Assembly (NCBI RefSeq): GCF_015352955.1
Contig: NZ_JACYOX010000003.1
Location: 62,001 to 126,000, forward strand
Reading direction: 5' to 3'
Length of the DNA stretch: 64,000 nucleotides
DNA from: Noviherbaspirillum soli
GTDB lineage: Bacteria; Pseudomonadota; Gammaproteobacteria; Burkholderiales; Burkholderiaceae_D
The notes below the pieces were generated by a model that saw only the letters and a program-made list of their open reading frames with translations, did not search any database and was not told where the DNA came from. Below, piece after piece: positions 9,335 through 18,646 of this stretch (positions within the stretch are counted from its first letter, which is position 1; every line of letters begins with the position of its first letter). The position numbers and the translations under genes are program-made.

Positions 9335-11350
9335 ATGAAACGCATGCTCAAAATTACTGGCGGCCTGCTGGCCGCGCTGGTCGCCATCGTGGTCATTGCC
9401 CTGGTCGTACTGTCGACCGTCAATCTCAATCGGGCCAAGCCCTGGCTGGAGGAAAAGGTCAGCACCGCCACCGGCCGCAGCTTCGCCATGAATGGCGACC
9501 TGTCGCTGAGCTGGGAACGGCCGGGCAGGGAAACCGGCTGGCGGCGCTTGGTGCCGTGGCCGCACCTGCGCGCCAAGGACATCATGCTGGGCAACCCCGA
9601 CTGGGCCAGGACCGGCCCCGAGATGGCGCGCATCGCGCAGGTCGATTTCAGCATCAACCCGTTCAAGCTGCTGGCCAGGACCGTGAGCGTGAATTCGCTG
9701 ATCATGACCGAGCCGCGGCTGGCGCTGGAACAGGATGCGAAGGGTCGCAAGAACTGGGATTTCCCGAAGAGCGAAAGCAAGTCCAGCTGGTCGTTCGAGA
9801 TCCAGAGCGTGGCCATGACGCAGGGCACGCTGCGCTACCTGGATGAAGCCAAGCGGGCCGACCTGACCGCGCGGGTCGATACCGATCCCGACAACAGCAT
9901 GCGCTGGCAGGTCAAGGGTACCTTCAATGACGAGCCGCTGTCGGGCAAGGCGCATAGCGGCGCGCTGCTGTCGCTGCAGCAGAAGGGCGTGGCCTACCCG
10001 ATCGAGGCCGAGCTGAAGGTGGGCGAGACCACCATCACGGCCAACGGCACGCTGACCGATCCGGCCCAGCCCAGCGCGCTGGACGTGAAGCTCGACATCA
10101 TCGGCGCCAGCATGGCCGACCTGTTCCCGCTGGGCGGCGTGCTGCTGCCGAGAACGCCGAAGTTTTCCACCGAGGGCCGGGTAGTCGGCACGCTGGGCCG
10201 CGACAACCTGCGCCTGAAGTACGAGAACTTCAAGGGCCGGGTCGGCAGCAGCGACATCGGCGGCACCCTGGAATACGACCAGACCTCGGGCCAGCCGACG
10301 CTGCGCGGCGAGGTGACGTCGCAGCGCCTGGTATGGAAGGACCTGGGCGCGGTGGTCGGCGCCGGCGACGAGCCCAAGAAGCAGAAGTCCGGCGAAGTGC
10401 GGCAGCCGCCGGACAAGGTGCTGCCGGTGTCGCCGTTCAAGACCGACCGCTGGGGCAAGATGAATGCGGACGTGAAGTTCAGCGGCAAGGAAATCATCCA
10501 TTCCGACAAGCTGCCCATCGATCACCTCAACACCCATATCAAGCTCGACAAGGGCGTGCTGCAGCTGTCGCCGCTGAACTTCGGCGTGGCCGGCGGACGC
10601 CTGACCACCGAGCTGAAGATCGACGGCAGCGCCGATCCGGCCAAGGCCAACATGAACGTCGCGGCGCGCGGCATCAAGCTCAAGCAGCTGTTCCCGAAGG
10701 TGGAGTCGATGCGGGCCAGCCTGGGCCAGATCAATGGCGACGCCAGGCTCAGTTCGGCCGGCAATTCCTTTGCCGCGCTGGCCGGCCATGCCAACGGCGA
10801 ACTGAAGGCGGTGATCAACGAAGGCACGGTCAGCGAGTTCATCATGGAAGCGATTGGCCTGAATGCCGGCCGGGTGGTGGTCACCAAGCTCTTCGGCGAC
10901 CGCCAGGTCAAGCTCAACTGCATGGCGACCGACCTCGACATCAAGGACGGCGTGATGACGCCGCAGATCTTCCTCCTCGATACCGAGGACGCCACGGTGC
11001 AGGTGGACGGCAATGTGAACCTGGCCAGGGAGACGCTGGACTTGGACATCCTGCCGCGCAGCAAGGGCTTGCGCCTGCTGTCGCTGCGTTCGCCGCTGTA
11101 CGTGGAAGGCACCTTCAAGAATCCCGACGTGGGCGTGAACAAGACCGCGATCGCGCTGCGCGCCGGCGCCGCGGTGGCCCTGGGCACGGTGGCGGCGCCG
11201 CTGGCGGGCCTGCTGGCATTGACCCATACCGGGCCGGAGCAGGACAGCCCCTGCGCCAGCCTGGTGGCCGAGGCGCGCAAGGCGCCGGCGGCGCCGCCGG
11301 CCGGCAAGAGCGCGAAGGGCTCAAACGACCACGAGAAGGCGGTGCCCTGA
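9335..11350 (+). CDS. AsmA-family protein
   Basis: Large inner-membrane-anchored periplasmic protein of 671 residues. A single N-terminal helix (LKITGGLLAALVAIVVIALVV) is followed by a long beta-rich region typical of AsmA-like bridge proteins, now thought to move phospholipids between membranes or to affect outer-membrane assembly. The C-terminal AsmA module contains NAGRVVVTKLFGDRQVKLNCM and DLDILPRSKGLRLLSLRSPLYVEG (split here for length), where most family conservation lies. The ATG at 9335 is used because the anchor starts there; an in-frame upstream ATG at 9278 would add 19 residues without sense. The tail is rich in Ala, Pro and Lys. Confidence 0.88.
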   Translation: MKRMLKITGGLLAALVAIVVIALVVLSTVNLNRAKPWLEEKVSTATGRSFAMNGDLSLSWERPGRETGWRRLVPWPHLRAKDIMLGNPDWARTGPEMARIAQVDFSINPFKLLARTVSVNSLIMTEPRLALEQDAKGRKNWDFPKSESKSSWSFEIQSVAMTQGTLRYLDEAKRADLTARVDTDPDNSMRWQVKGTFNDEPLSGKAHSGALLSLQQKGVAYPIEAELKVGETTITANGTLTDPAQPSALDVKLDIIGASMADLFPLGGVLLPRTPKFSTEGRVVGTLGRDNLRLKYENFKGRVGSSDIGGTLEYDQTSGQPTLRGEVTSQRLVWKDLGAVVGAGDEPKKQKSGEVRQPPDKVLPVSPFKTDRWGKMNADVKFSGKEIIHSDKLPIDHLNTHIKLDKGVLQLSPLNFGVAGGRLTTELKIDGSADPAKANMNVAARGIKLKQLFPKVESMRASLGQINGDARLSSAGNSFAALAGHANGELKAVINEGTVSEFIMEAIGLNAGRVVVTKLFGDRQVKLNCMATDLDIKDGVMTPQIFLLDTEDATVQVDGNVNLARETLDLDILPRSKGLRLLSLRSPLYVEGTFKNPDVGVNKTAIALRAGAAVALGTVAAPLAGLLALTHTGPEQDSPCASLVAEARKAPAAPPAGKSAKGSNDHEKAVP

Positions 11351-11516
11351 GCCGCTTGCAGCCGCGCGGCCGGCATCGGCCGCGTTTCGAGCGGGAAATC
11401 CGGTTTGATCCACCACAAGTCCCGGCCCGGTTTCCCGCCAGCCGTTCGGGCCGGTTCTGCGAGCATGGCTGCCCCTGCCACAGGCAGGCCCGCAATCCTG
11501 ACCGGAAAGGAAACCC

Positions 11517-12248
11517 ATGGGAGACATCGATGGCGGCAAGCGCCGCTTCTTCAGGCATCTATGCTGCGGCGGCGCCGCGCTGGGCGCGGCCCTGACGGGC
11601 AACGCCCAGGCCGCCACCGGCAGGAAAACCGACCTGACGCCGGCGCAGGCGCTGGCCCTGCTCAAGGAAGGCAATGAAAAATTCGTGACCGACAGCCCGC
11701 TGCGCTCTGCACAGGGTAGCGAACGCCGGCTGGAGATTGCGCGCGGGCAGACGCCGATGGCGGTGCTGGTCAGCTGCTCGGACTCGCGGGTGCCGCCGGA
11801 GCTGCTGTTCGGGCGCGGCCTGGGCGAGCTCTTCATCGTGCGCAATGCCGGCAATACCGTCGACACGGTGGCGCAGGGCAGCATCGAATATGCGGTGGCG
11901 GAGCTGGGCGTGCCATTGATCGTGGTGCTGGGCCATGAACGCTGCGGCGCGGTGGATGCGGCGGTATCGGTGGTGGAAAAGAATGCCTCCTTCCCCGGCA
12001 GCATCGGGCAGATGGTGGAACCCATCGTGCCGGCAGTGCTGAGGGCCCGTGCCGCGCTGGCCGGCAAGGAGCCCTATAGCCGTGAGGCCTTGCTGGATGC
12101 ATCGGTCAGGCAGAACGTGATGCGCATCGTCGAACGTCTGCGCAAGTCCGAGGCCATGTTGCTGGAGCCGCTGCGCAGCAAGCGCCTGATGGTGGTGGGG
12201 GCGCGTTATGACCTGGACGATGGCAATGTGGAGTTTTTCGATGCCTGA
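11517..12248 (+). CDS. Beta-class carbonic anhydrase with Tat-like signal
   Basis: Reversible hydration of CO2 to bicarbonate. The 243-residue protein has all zinc ligands of a beta carbonic anhydrase: Cys87, His140 and Cys143, with the Asp89-Arg91 dyad in SCSDSRVPPE and the GHERCGA motif. The N-terminus, KRRFFRHL at residues 8-15 followed by a small-residue stretch ending NAQA, looks like a twin-arginine signal, so the enzyme is probably periplasmic. A good ribosome binding site (GGAAAGGAAA) precedes the ATG. Periplasmic beta enzymes in related bacteria help to trap or buffer CO2. Enzyme class is firm; export is inferred. Confidence 0.92.
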   Translation: MGDIDGGKRRFFRHLCCGGAALGAALTGNAQAATGRKTDLTPAQALALLKEGNEKFVTDSPLRSAQGSERRLEIARGQTPMAVLVSCSDSRVPPELLFGRGLGELFIVRNAGNTVDTVAQGSIEYAVAELGVPLIVVLGHERCGAVDAAVSVVEKNASFPGSIGQMVEPIVPAVLRARAALAGKEPYSREALLDASVRQNVMRIVERLRKSEAMLLEPLRSKRLMVVGARYDLDDGNVEFFDA

Positions 12249-12266
12249 AGGCGATGGGTGGCGGGC

Positions 12267-12351
12267 GTAGCCTGGGTGGAGTGTACCGTGTCGTCGATGC
12301 CTTGGTGCAGTGTCCATCGTAGGGCGGAATACCCCGAAGGGGCATTCCGCC
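12267..12351 (+). repeat. REP-like palindromic unit (class I) with a class II half-site
   Basis: The class I unit runs 12319-12351: a GTAG head followed by a hairpin whose arms are GGCGGAAT (12323-12330) and ATTCCGCC (12344-12351), tip CCCC-GAA-GGGG. The arms differ from other copies (GGTGCAAT, GGTGGAAT) but the pairing is kept. Just upstream, GTAGCCTGGGTGGAG at 12267-12281 is a partial copy of the class II repeat found at 30964. Both lie between genes. Confidence 0.75.
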
Positions 12352-12508
12352 GTGTCGCCATCGCGCTCCCGTCCTGGGTTGGGGTTGGTTCTGTCACTTT
12401 TGACATCAACAACGACAACTGCTGCTTCGCAGTGACGTCTTGCGGCTGGTGAGCCAACGCGCATGTCCTCGCATCATGGCCAGGCCGGGTGTTCGCCCCG
12501 GCGGGCGA

Positions 12509-12538
12509 CCTCCTTTTTTGCTTCGCCAAAAAAGGAGG
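12509..12538. terminator. A/T-rich perfect hairpin, possible bidirectional terminator
   Basis: CCTCCTTTTTTG and CAAAAAAGGAGG pair over 12 bp around a 6-base loop. The stem itself holds runs of T and A, so either strand would give a hairpin with U-rich parts. It sits between the carbonic anhydrase and the convergent HAD gene and could end both transcripts, although no clean T-tract follows the stem. Confidence 0.45.
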
Positions 12539-12639
12539 CAAAAAAGGCGACCCCGATGATCGCGCCCCGCTGACGCGGGGTGCCCGTGTCAGCGGTACCC
12601 GGAGCGGGGCGCGGCTAAACTCGCTCCGCTTCGCTCCAC

Positions 12640-12720
12640 TCAGACAGACGCCGCACCTTTTCCCGCTCCAGGCACCGCTGACACGGCGCGCTCAACGGGG
12701 ATTTAAAAGCAACGGCAACG
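12640..12720 (+). repeat. Dispersed repeat with core GCTGACACGG (copy 1)
   Basis: The segment around 12647-12706 (CGCACCTTTTCCCGCTCC, then CACCGCTGACACGG, then CTCAACGGGG) recurs with small changes at 52163-52215, and its second half at 43695-43716. Each copy lies beside class I REP units. The rest of the gap 12249-12753 shows no coding sequence I trust. Confidence 0.65.
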
Positions 12721-12753
12721 GCAACGGCGCCATGCCGTCCGGAACCTTCCGCC

Positions 12754-13269
12754 CTACGATGGCGCCTCCAGGTGCTGCATGTGCAGCGCCACCAGTTCCT
12801 GCAGGGCCTTCACGGTGGATGCATGGTCGCCGGTGTGCAGGATGCCATGTCCGCCGCGCGCTTCCCATTGCTCGATATTGGACGGGGTGTCGTCGATCAG
12901 CACGCGGCCGGGGCCGCTGAATTCCTGCTTGAGCTTCTTCGGGACGACATGCACCGCGAATTCCGGGCCGAAGATGCGCGCCACCCATTCCCGCTTCTGT
13001 TCCTGAAAAATCCGCGACGATGGCGCGCCGGTCAGGAAGACCGGCTCCATGTCGCGCGTGGCTTCCCATAGCAGCATGCAGCCTTCGATCAGCTCGAGCT
13101 CGGCAAAAAAGCGCTTGTCGCGGTTGACCGCCTTCCACAGGTCGTTGCGGCTGAGTTCGCCGGGATGCCTGCCGGTCAGGCGCATCACCCGCGCATCGAA
13201 GTCGGCGAAGACGCCGTCGAGATCGAGAAAGACCTGGATGGGTGGTGGCTTTTTCGTGTCCATGCGCAT
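12754..13269 (-). CDS. HAD-family 5'-nucleotidase-like phosphatase
   Basis: Cytosolic haloacid-dehalogenase-type hydrolase of about 171 residues. Motif I is VFLDLDGVFADFD with the nucleophile Asp and the acid/base Asp two residues later; motif II is the Thr in PVFLTGAPS; motif III/IV is the Lys in VPKKLKQEF and the acidic pair in RVLIDDTPSN. The layout (cap between motifs I and II, short length) resembles deoxyribonucleotidases. The frame is open further upstream to 13428, but recognisable sequence begins at MRMDTKKPP; ATG at 13269 or 13263 is possible and neither has a clear ribosome binding site. Confidence 0.75.
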   Translation of the reverse strand: MRMDTKKPPPIQVFLDLDGVFADFDARVMRLTGRHPGELSRNDLWKAVNRDKRFFAELELIEGCMLLWEATRDMEPVFLTGAPSSRIFQEQKREWVARIFGPEFAVHVVPKKLKQEFSGPGRVLIDDTPSNIEQWEARGGHGILHTGDHASTVKALQELVALHMQHLEAPS

Positions 13270-13548
13270 GTCCGTGGCGGAAATGGCAACGTGGTCGTCG
13301 CCTTTGCTGCCATCTTCGCAGATGGGATGCAGCATGCTTTGCTCGCGCGCCAGGGTGTGACCGCCTGCTGCCAGATTTGCATTTCCGGACGGAATTGCGC
13401 TTGCGCCAAAACAGGAATCGGGCCCCATGGCGCTCAGTTGTTTTCACTGCCTGCCTTACACTTCTGACATCAACACGCACGCAAGCGCGATGCCGCGATG
13501 CCAGACCCGGCTTGCCGGGCATTGCGGCGACAGAAAGATTCGAGCTCG

Positions 13549-15705
13549 ATGAACCATTCCGCCGACATTGCCGCCATCGAGGCAATCAGCGCCCTTCCCA
13601 CCATTCTTGAGCTGGTCAGCAACCTGACCACCTTGCGTTTCATCTGCGTGGCCCGCGTCACGGATACCTCCTGGACCGCCTGCGCCGTGCTGGACAAGCT
13701 CGGCTTCGGCATGCGGCCGGGCGACCAGCTCGACATCGCCACCACGCTGTGCCGCGAGGTGCACGACGGAGGCCGGGCCATCGTCATCGACCACGCCAGC
13801 GAGGACGCCCGGTACTGCCGCCATCCGACGCCGCAGATGTATGGCTTCGAAAGCTATTTCTCGATGCCGCTCCATACCAGCACCGGGGACTACTTCGGCA
13901 CCCTGTGCGGACTGGACAAGGCGCCGGCGCGACTGACCGAGCCCAGGACCCTGCACGCGCTGGAATTGCTGGCGCAGATGATTTCCCGCCAGCTGCAGAC
14001 CGAGCAGACGCTCGAGCAGAGCCTGCGCACGCTGCGCACCGAGATCAGCAATACCGCCCATCTGCGCAGCATGCTGCAGCAGTTGCGCAGTGCCGAGCAG
14101 CGGCAGTCGTTCCAGCTCGACATTGCCGAGCTGTTGCGCCAGCAGCCCGGTCCGGACCGCATCTATGCCCACAGCAGCGAGATCGCCGGCCGTTACCTGG
14201 GCGTGTCCCAGGTGCTGTACGCCGAATTCGACCCAGCCCAGCAGACCGTGCTGTGCCGCCATGGCTACAACGCCGGCGCCATGCCGGAACTGGGCGGCCG
14301 GCATGGCGCCGCGGTCTTCCCGGCGGCGATGCTGGCGGCGCTCCAGGACGGGCGCAGCTGGGCCTGCGCCGACCTGGCGCGCCAGGCGCCGGCCGGCTGG
14401 CCCGAGCTGGCTGCCGCCGTTGCGCTGCCGCTGGGGCGGCATGGCGGCACGGCCAGCTTCCTGCTGGTGTGCCACCATCAGCCGCGCGACTGGGGCGACG
14501 ACGAGCTGCAGCTGCTGGAGGACATGGCCGAGCGGGTCTGGAACGTGATCGAGCGGGTGCGCACGCAGGAGGCGCTGCGCCAGGCCGACCGCCGCAAGGA
14601 TGAGTTCCTGGCGATGCTGGCGCATGAACTGCGCAATCCGCTGGCGCCGATCAGCACCGCCGCCCAGCTGCTCAAGCTGGGCCGGCAGAGCGAGGAGCGC
14701 ATCAGCCGCACCAGCGACGTGATCACGCGCCAGGTGAGCCACATGACCAGCCTGATCAACGACCTGCTGGATGTGTCGCGGGTGACGCGCGGCCTGATCG
14801 TGCTGGAGCGGCAGCGGGTGCCGCTGCAGCAGGTGATGGCCGATGCGGTGGAGCAGGTGCGGCCGCTGATCGAGTCGCGCCGGCACAATCTGGCCATGCA
14901 GGCGCCGACCGACGAGGTGCTGGCGCTGGGCGATGCAAAGCGGCTGGTCCAGGTGCTGGCCAACCTGCTGTCGAATGCGGCCAAGTACACCCCGGAGGGC
15001 GGCCACCTGGCGCTCTGGCTGGAAGCCGATGGCCAGCAAGCGCGCCTGCATGTGAGCGACAACGGCATCGGCATCAGCGCCGAATTGCTGCCGCATGTGT
15101 TCGACCTGTTTTCGCAGGCCGAGCGGCCGTCAGACCGGTCCCAGGGCGGCCTCGGCCTGGGCCTGCCGCTGGTCAAGAGCCTGGTCGAACTGCATGCGGG
15201 CAGCGTGCGGGCCATGAGCCGGGGGCAGGGCTGCGGCAGTGAATTCGTCGTCACGCTGCCCAGGCTGGGCGTGTTCGACGCCACGCCGTCGGGCCGGGAT
15301 GGCAGCCGCCATGCCCAGGCCGAGCCGGTTGCGCTCAAGGTCATGGTGGTGGATGACAATGTCGACGCAGCGCAGATGCTCGGCATGTACCTGGAAAACG
15401 AAGGCCACGAAGTCTGTATCCTCCATGATCCGCACGAGGCGCTGGCGCTTGCCGAGCGGCGGCCGATGGATGCTTTCCTGCTCGATATCGGTTTGCCGGG
15501 CATCGACGGCAACGAGCTGGCCTGCCGCCTGCGCGCGCTGCCGCAGACGCGGGGCGCGATGCTGGTTGCCATTACCGGCTACGGCCAGCGCTTCGACCGG
15601 CTGCGTTCGATGCAGGCGGGATTCGACCATTACCTGGTGAAGCCGGCCGACCCGGCAGCGCTGGCGGCGCTGCTGGCGCATGCCGGCCACAGGCAGGGAA
15701 AGTAA
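13549..15705 (+). CDS. Hybrid sensor histidine kinase with GAF domains and receiver
   Basis: Soluble 718-residue hybrid kinase. An N-terminal GAF domain (about residues 10-150, FYF-like core YFSMPLHTSTGDYFGTLCG) is followed by a coiled linker and a second GAF-like region (about 185-330). The HisKA domain has phosphorylatable His359 in MLAHELRNPLAP; the HATPase has NLLSNAAKYTPEGG, SDNGIGIS and GGLGLGLPLV. The C-terminal receiver has VVDDNVDAAQ and phosphoacceptor Asp646 in LLDIGLPG. Such kinases in Burkholderiales often resemble bacteriophytochrome-like or stress kinases, but no chromophore Cys is evident. An alternative start upstream (13498) would add 17 residues. There is no adjacent regulator gene. 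Confidence 0.88.
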   Translation: MNHSADIAAIEAISALPTILELVSNLTTLRFICVARVTDTSWTACAVLDKLGFGMRPGDQLDIATTLCREVHDGGRAIVIDHASEDARYCRHPTPQMYGFESYFSMPLHTSTGDYFGTLCGLDKAPARLTEPRTLHALELLAQMISRQLQTEQTLEQSLRTLRTEISNTAHLRSMLQQLRSAEQRQSFQLDIAELLRQQPGPDRIYAHSSEIAGRYLGVSQVLYAEFDPAQQTVLCRHGYNAGAMPELGGRHGAAVFPAAMLAALQDGRSWACADLARQAPAGWPELAAAVALPLGRHGGTASFLLVCHHQPRDWGDDELQLLEDMAERVWNVIERVRTQEALRQADRRKDEFLAMLAHELRNPLAPISTAAQLLKLGRQSEERISRTSDVITRQVSHMTSLINDLLDVSRVTRGLIVLERQRVPLQQVMADAVEQVRPLIESRRHNLAMQAPTDEVLALGDAKRLVQVLANLLSNAAKYTPEGGHLALWLEADGQQARLHVSDNGIGISAELLPHVFDLFSQAERPSDRSQGGLGLGLPLVKSLVELHAGSVRAMSRGQGCGSEFVVTLPRLGVFDATPSGRDGSRHAQAEPVALKVMVVDDNVDAAQMLGMYLENEGHEVCILHDPHEALALAERRPMDAFLLDIGLPGIDGNELACRLRALPQTRGAMLVAITGYGQRFDRLRSMQAGFDHYLVKPADPAALAALLAHAGHRQGK

Positions 15706-15798
15706 GGACAGGCTGGACGGCGGCCTGAAGCCGTTGCCGGCCATGGGCAGCGACTTGTAACGGATTGCATCTCAACCACCATCTCGCGCGGGATTCCA

Positions 15799-18498
15799 GT
15801 GCAAAGCGATAGATTGCATCAGAAGGTGACCCAGGCCAGCCTGCTCGACAAGCTGGGTTTCCTGCGCCGCAACCCGGCCATCTTCATGGTCTGGCTGCTG
15901 TTCTCGATGGCGGTCGCGCTGATCGGCTGGGGCGTGCTGCTGGCCAACCTGAAGGAAGCGCAGCAGGCGGTGGAACAGCGCGCGCTGCGCGAAGTCAATG
16001 CGCTGGCCCGCACCCATGCCGACCGGCTGGCGCGCAGCCTCGACTCGATCGACCAGATAACCCGGCATGTCAGGCTGGAATGGCAGCTCTCGGGCGGCCG
16101 CCTGCGCCTGGAGCAGCTGGCCAGCGACGGCATGTTTCCGCCGCCGGCGCTGTACTACGTTACCCTGGTCGATGCCGGCGGCAATGCCTTCACCACCACG
16201 CTGCGTGACGGCGAGCTGACCTACCTGGGCGACCGGCCGTATTTCCTTCGACAGCGTGACTCGGGGACGGACCAGCTGGTCATCGATCCGCCAGTCTTCG
16301 GCAGGATGGCCAAGCGCAATGTCGTCCATGTTTCGCGCCGGCTGGTGGATGACCGCGGCCAGTTCGCCGGCATCGTGATGGTGTCCGTCAGCACCACGTT
16401 TTTCACCGCAAACTATGACGCCACCATCCTCGGCCCGCATGGCCTGCTGGCGATGGTCAGCGCCAACCCGCCGATGGAGCTGGTGCGCATCGGCGACAAC
16501 GTGCTGCCGCCCGAAATCCCGGCGTTTTCCTCCCACCCGTCGCTGAGCCCGGCCAGCGGCAGCGGCCAGCATGGCGCCGAGGTCTTCGAGGACAGGCGAG
16601 CCCGTTATCTTGGCTGGCATCCGGTGCGCGGCTATGACATCACGGCGCTGGTCGGGCTGGACGAGGCCGCTACCCTGGCCGAGTTCCATGCCGGCCGTGA
16701 TTCCGCGATCTTGTACGCGGCTTGGGCCAGCGCCGCGCTGGCCCTGCTCACCGGGCTGGCCATAGCGCTCAACGCCGAGCTGGCCTGGCGCAAGTACCGC
16801 CTGGGCATGGCGCAGGCCACCTACCGCCTCGCCACCGAGGAGGGCAGCGAGGGCTTCTATATCGTCCAGCCTGTGCTCGACCGCAATGGCGCCATCCATG
16901 ATTTCGTGGTGCTGGACTGCAACCAGCAGGGGGCGGAGTTCTTCAATGTCCGGCCCTCGGAGCTGATCGGCAAGACCGTCTCCGGCTTTCGCGGCAATCT
17001 CGACACCGGCATGTTCATGGACTACCTGATGCAGGCAACGCAGGAAGGCACCTACGAAAACGAGATCGACGTGCCGGGCAATACCGCGCTGCGGCTGCGC
17101 TGGGCGCACCTCAAGATCATCCGTTCCGGCGACAACCTGGCGGTGCGGCTGCGCGACATCAGCGAGGCCAAGGCCCACGTGGCGGAACTGAAGCGGCGCG
17201 GCAACGAGGATGTGCTGACAGGGCTGCCCAACCGCCACTGGATACAGTCCTTCCTGCCGCAGGCCCTGCAGCATGCGACTGAAAACGGCACCCGCCTGGC
17301 GCTGCTGTTCATCGACCTGGACGGCTTCAAGAAGGTCAACGACACCGCCGGCCATGCCGCCGGCGATGAACTGCTCAAGCATGCCGCGCACCGGCTGCAG
17401 GAAGCAGTGCGGCCGCATGACAAGGTGGTGCGCTTCGGCGGCGACGAATTCGTGGTCATCATCGAAAACATCGAGCACCGGATCGACGCCGCCCATGTGG
17501 CCGACCGGGTACAGCAGGCATTCCGCCAGTCTTTCCGCCTGAGCCAGGGCGTGCATTCGGTGGGCACCTCGATCGGCATCGCGCTGTTTCCCACCGATGG
17601 CCAGGACGCGTCGACCCTGCTGGAAAAGGCCGACATCGCGATGTATTCAGTGAAAACCCATGGCAAGGCCGGTTACCAGTTCTACGAAGCCAAGTTCTAC
17701 AATGCGCTGCGCGAGCGGCTCGACCGCGAGGCCGAACTGCGGCGCGCCATCGCCGCCCATGAATTCGAGATGGTGTACCAGCCGCGGGTCGACATCGCCA
17801 GCGGCCTGACGCTGAGCCTGGAAGCGCTGGTGCGCTGGCGGCATCCGGCCCGCGGCCTGCTGGAGCCGGCCGAATTCATCGGCCTGGCGGAAGAGACCGG
17901 CATGATCGTCGCGCTGGGCGAGATGGTGCTCGACATGGTGTGCGAGCAGATTGCCCGCTGGTCGGCGCATGGCGGCGACCTGGTGCCGGTATCGGTCAAT
18001 GTCTCGGCGCAGCAGTTCAGCAATGCCGATGTCGGCAGCCTGGTCACGGCGGCGCTGGCGCGGCACCGGCTGCCGTCGCATCTGCTGGAACTGGAGATCA
18101 CCGAGTCCTCGGTCATGGGCCATGACTCAGCGGTATCGCGCACCCTGATGAAGCTGCAGAAGCAGGGCGTGAAGATCCTGGTGGACGACTTCGGCACTGG
18201 CTACTCCTCGCTGTCGCAGCTGCACCGGCTGGACTTCGATGTGCTCAAGGTGGACCAGACCTTCACCGCCAGGATGGAGCAGTCGGCCGAAGGCAAGGTG
18301 TTCTTCACGGCCATCGTCACGATGGCGCATGCGCTGGGCATGCGGGTGGTGGCCGAGGGCGTGGAAAATGCCGCCCAGATCGCGCTGCTGCGTTCGCTGC
18401 AGTGCGACGAGGTGCAGGGCTACTACATCTCCCGCCCGCTGCCGCCCGGCGACGTGCAGCCGGTGCTGCCGCCCTGCGACTTCCCGGCAGCGGTCTGA
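15799..18498 (+). CDS. Membrane diguanylate cyclase/phosphodiesterase (dCache-PAS-GGDEF-EAL)
   Basis: 899-residue c-di-GMP enzyme. A membrane helix near residues 30-53, a periplasmic sensor of the Cache type (about 55-305) and a second helix near 310-330 precede a PAS domain (about 345-460). The GGDEF domain has an intact signature G547-G548-D549-E550-F551, and the EAL domain has E675-A676-L677, DDFGTGYSSL and the other usual acidic residues, so both activities may be retained. The start is a GTG with no obvious ribosome binding site. It begins 93 bp after the hybrid kinase and may be co-transcribed with it. Confidence 0.9.
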   Translation: MQSDRLHQKVTQASLLDKLGFLRRNPAIFMVWLLFSMAVALIGWGVLLANLKEAQQAVEQRALREVNALARTHADRLARSLDSIDQITRHVRLEWQLSGGRLRLEQLASDGMFPPPALYYVTLVDAGGNAFTTTLRDGELTYLGDRPYFLRQRDSGTDQLVIDPPVFGRMAKRNVVHVSRRLVDDRGQFAGIVMVSVSTTFFTANYDATILGPHGLLAMVSANPPMELVRIGDNVLPPEIPAFSSHPSLSPASGSGQHGAEVFEDRRARYLGWHPVRGYDITALVGLDEAATLAEFHAGRDSAILYAAWASAALALLTGLAIALNAELAWRKYRLGMAQATYRLATEEGSEGFYIVQPVLDRNGAIHDFVVLDCNQQGAEFFNVRPSELIGKTVSGFRGNLDTGMFMDYLMQATQEGTYENEIDVPGNTALRLRWAHLKIIRSGDNLAVRLRDISEAKAHVAELKRRGNEDVLTGLPNRHWIQSFLPQALQHATENGTRLALLFIDLDGFKKVNDTAGHAAGDELLKHAAHRLQEAVRPHDKVVRFGGDEFVVIIENIEHRIDAAHVADRVQQAFRQSFRLSQGVHSVGTSIGIALFPTDGQDASTLLEKADIAMYSVKTHGKAGYQFYEAKFYNALRERLDREAELRRAIAAHEFEMVYQPRVDIASGLTLSLEALVRWRHPARGLLEPAEFIGLAEETGMIVALGEMVLDMVCEQIARWSAHGGDLVPVSVNVSAQQFSNADVGSLVTAALARHRLPSHLLELEITESSVMGHDSAVSRTLMKLQKQGVKILVDDFGTGYSSLSQLHRLDFDVLKVDQTFTARMEQSAEGKVFFTAIVTMAHALGMRVVAEGVENAAQIALLRSLQCDEVQGYYISRPLPPGDVQPVLPPCDFPAAV

Positions 18499-18540
18499 TG
18501 CGCCGCGCCCTGGGCGGCGCGCATGTTTCTTGCTCTTTCC
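18498..18540 (+). terminator. Possible rho-independent terminator after the GGDEF/EAL gene
   Basis: A GC-rich inverted repeat, ATGCGCCGCGCCC and GGCGGCGCGCAT with a two-base internal mismatch, starts at the stop codon region and is followed by GTTTCTTGCTCTTTCC. The stem is strong but the T-run is broken, so function is uncertain. Confidence 0.45.
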
Positions 18541-18646
18541 ATGCCGGCCTGCAAGCCCAGCCGTTGCCAGTTTTTCCAGCGGCGTTTGCTATGCTTTGGC
18601 CGCACCACAACAAGACACAAAAAAGATGAACATGGAGAGACATCGA

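Noticed and set aside
12489-12920. Frame across the hairpin and GCTGACACGG repeat
   Set aside because: Mostly repeat-derived sequence, overlaps the HAD gene antisense, no binding site or conserved motif.
15772-17556. 594-codon antisense frame opposite the GGDEF/EAL gene
   Set aside because: Composition of a shadow frame; the sense product has complete conserved motifs.
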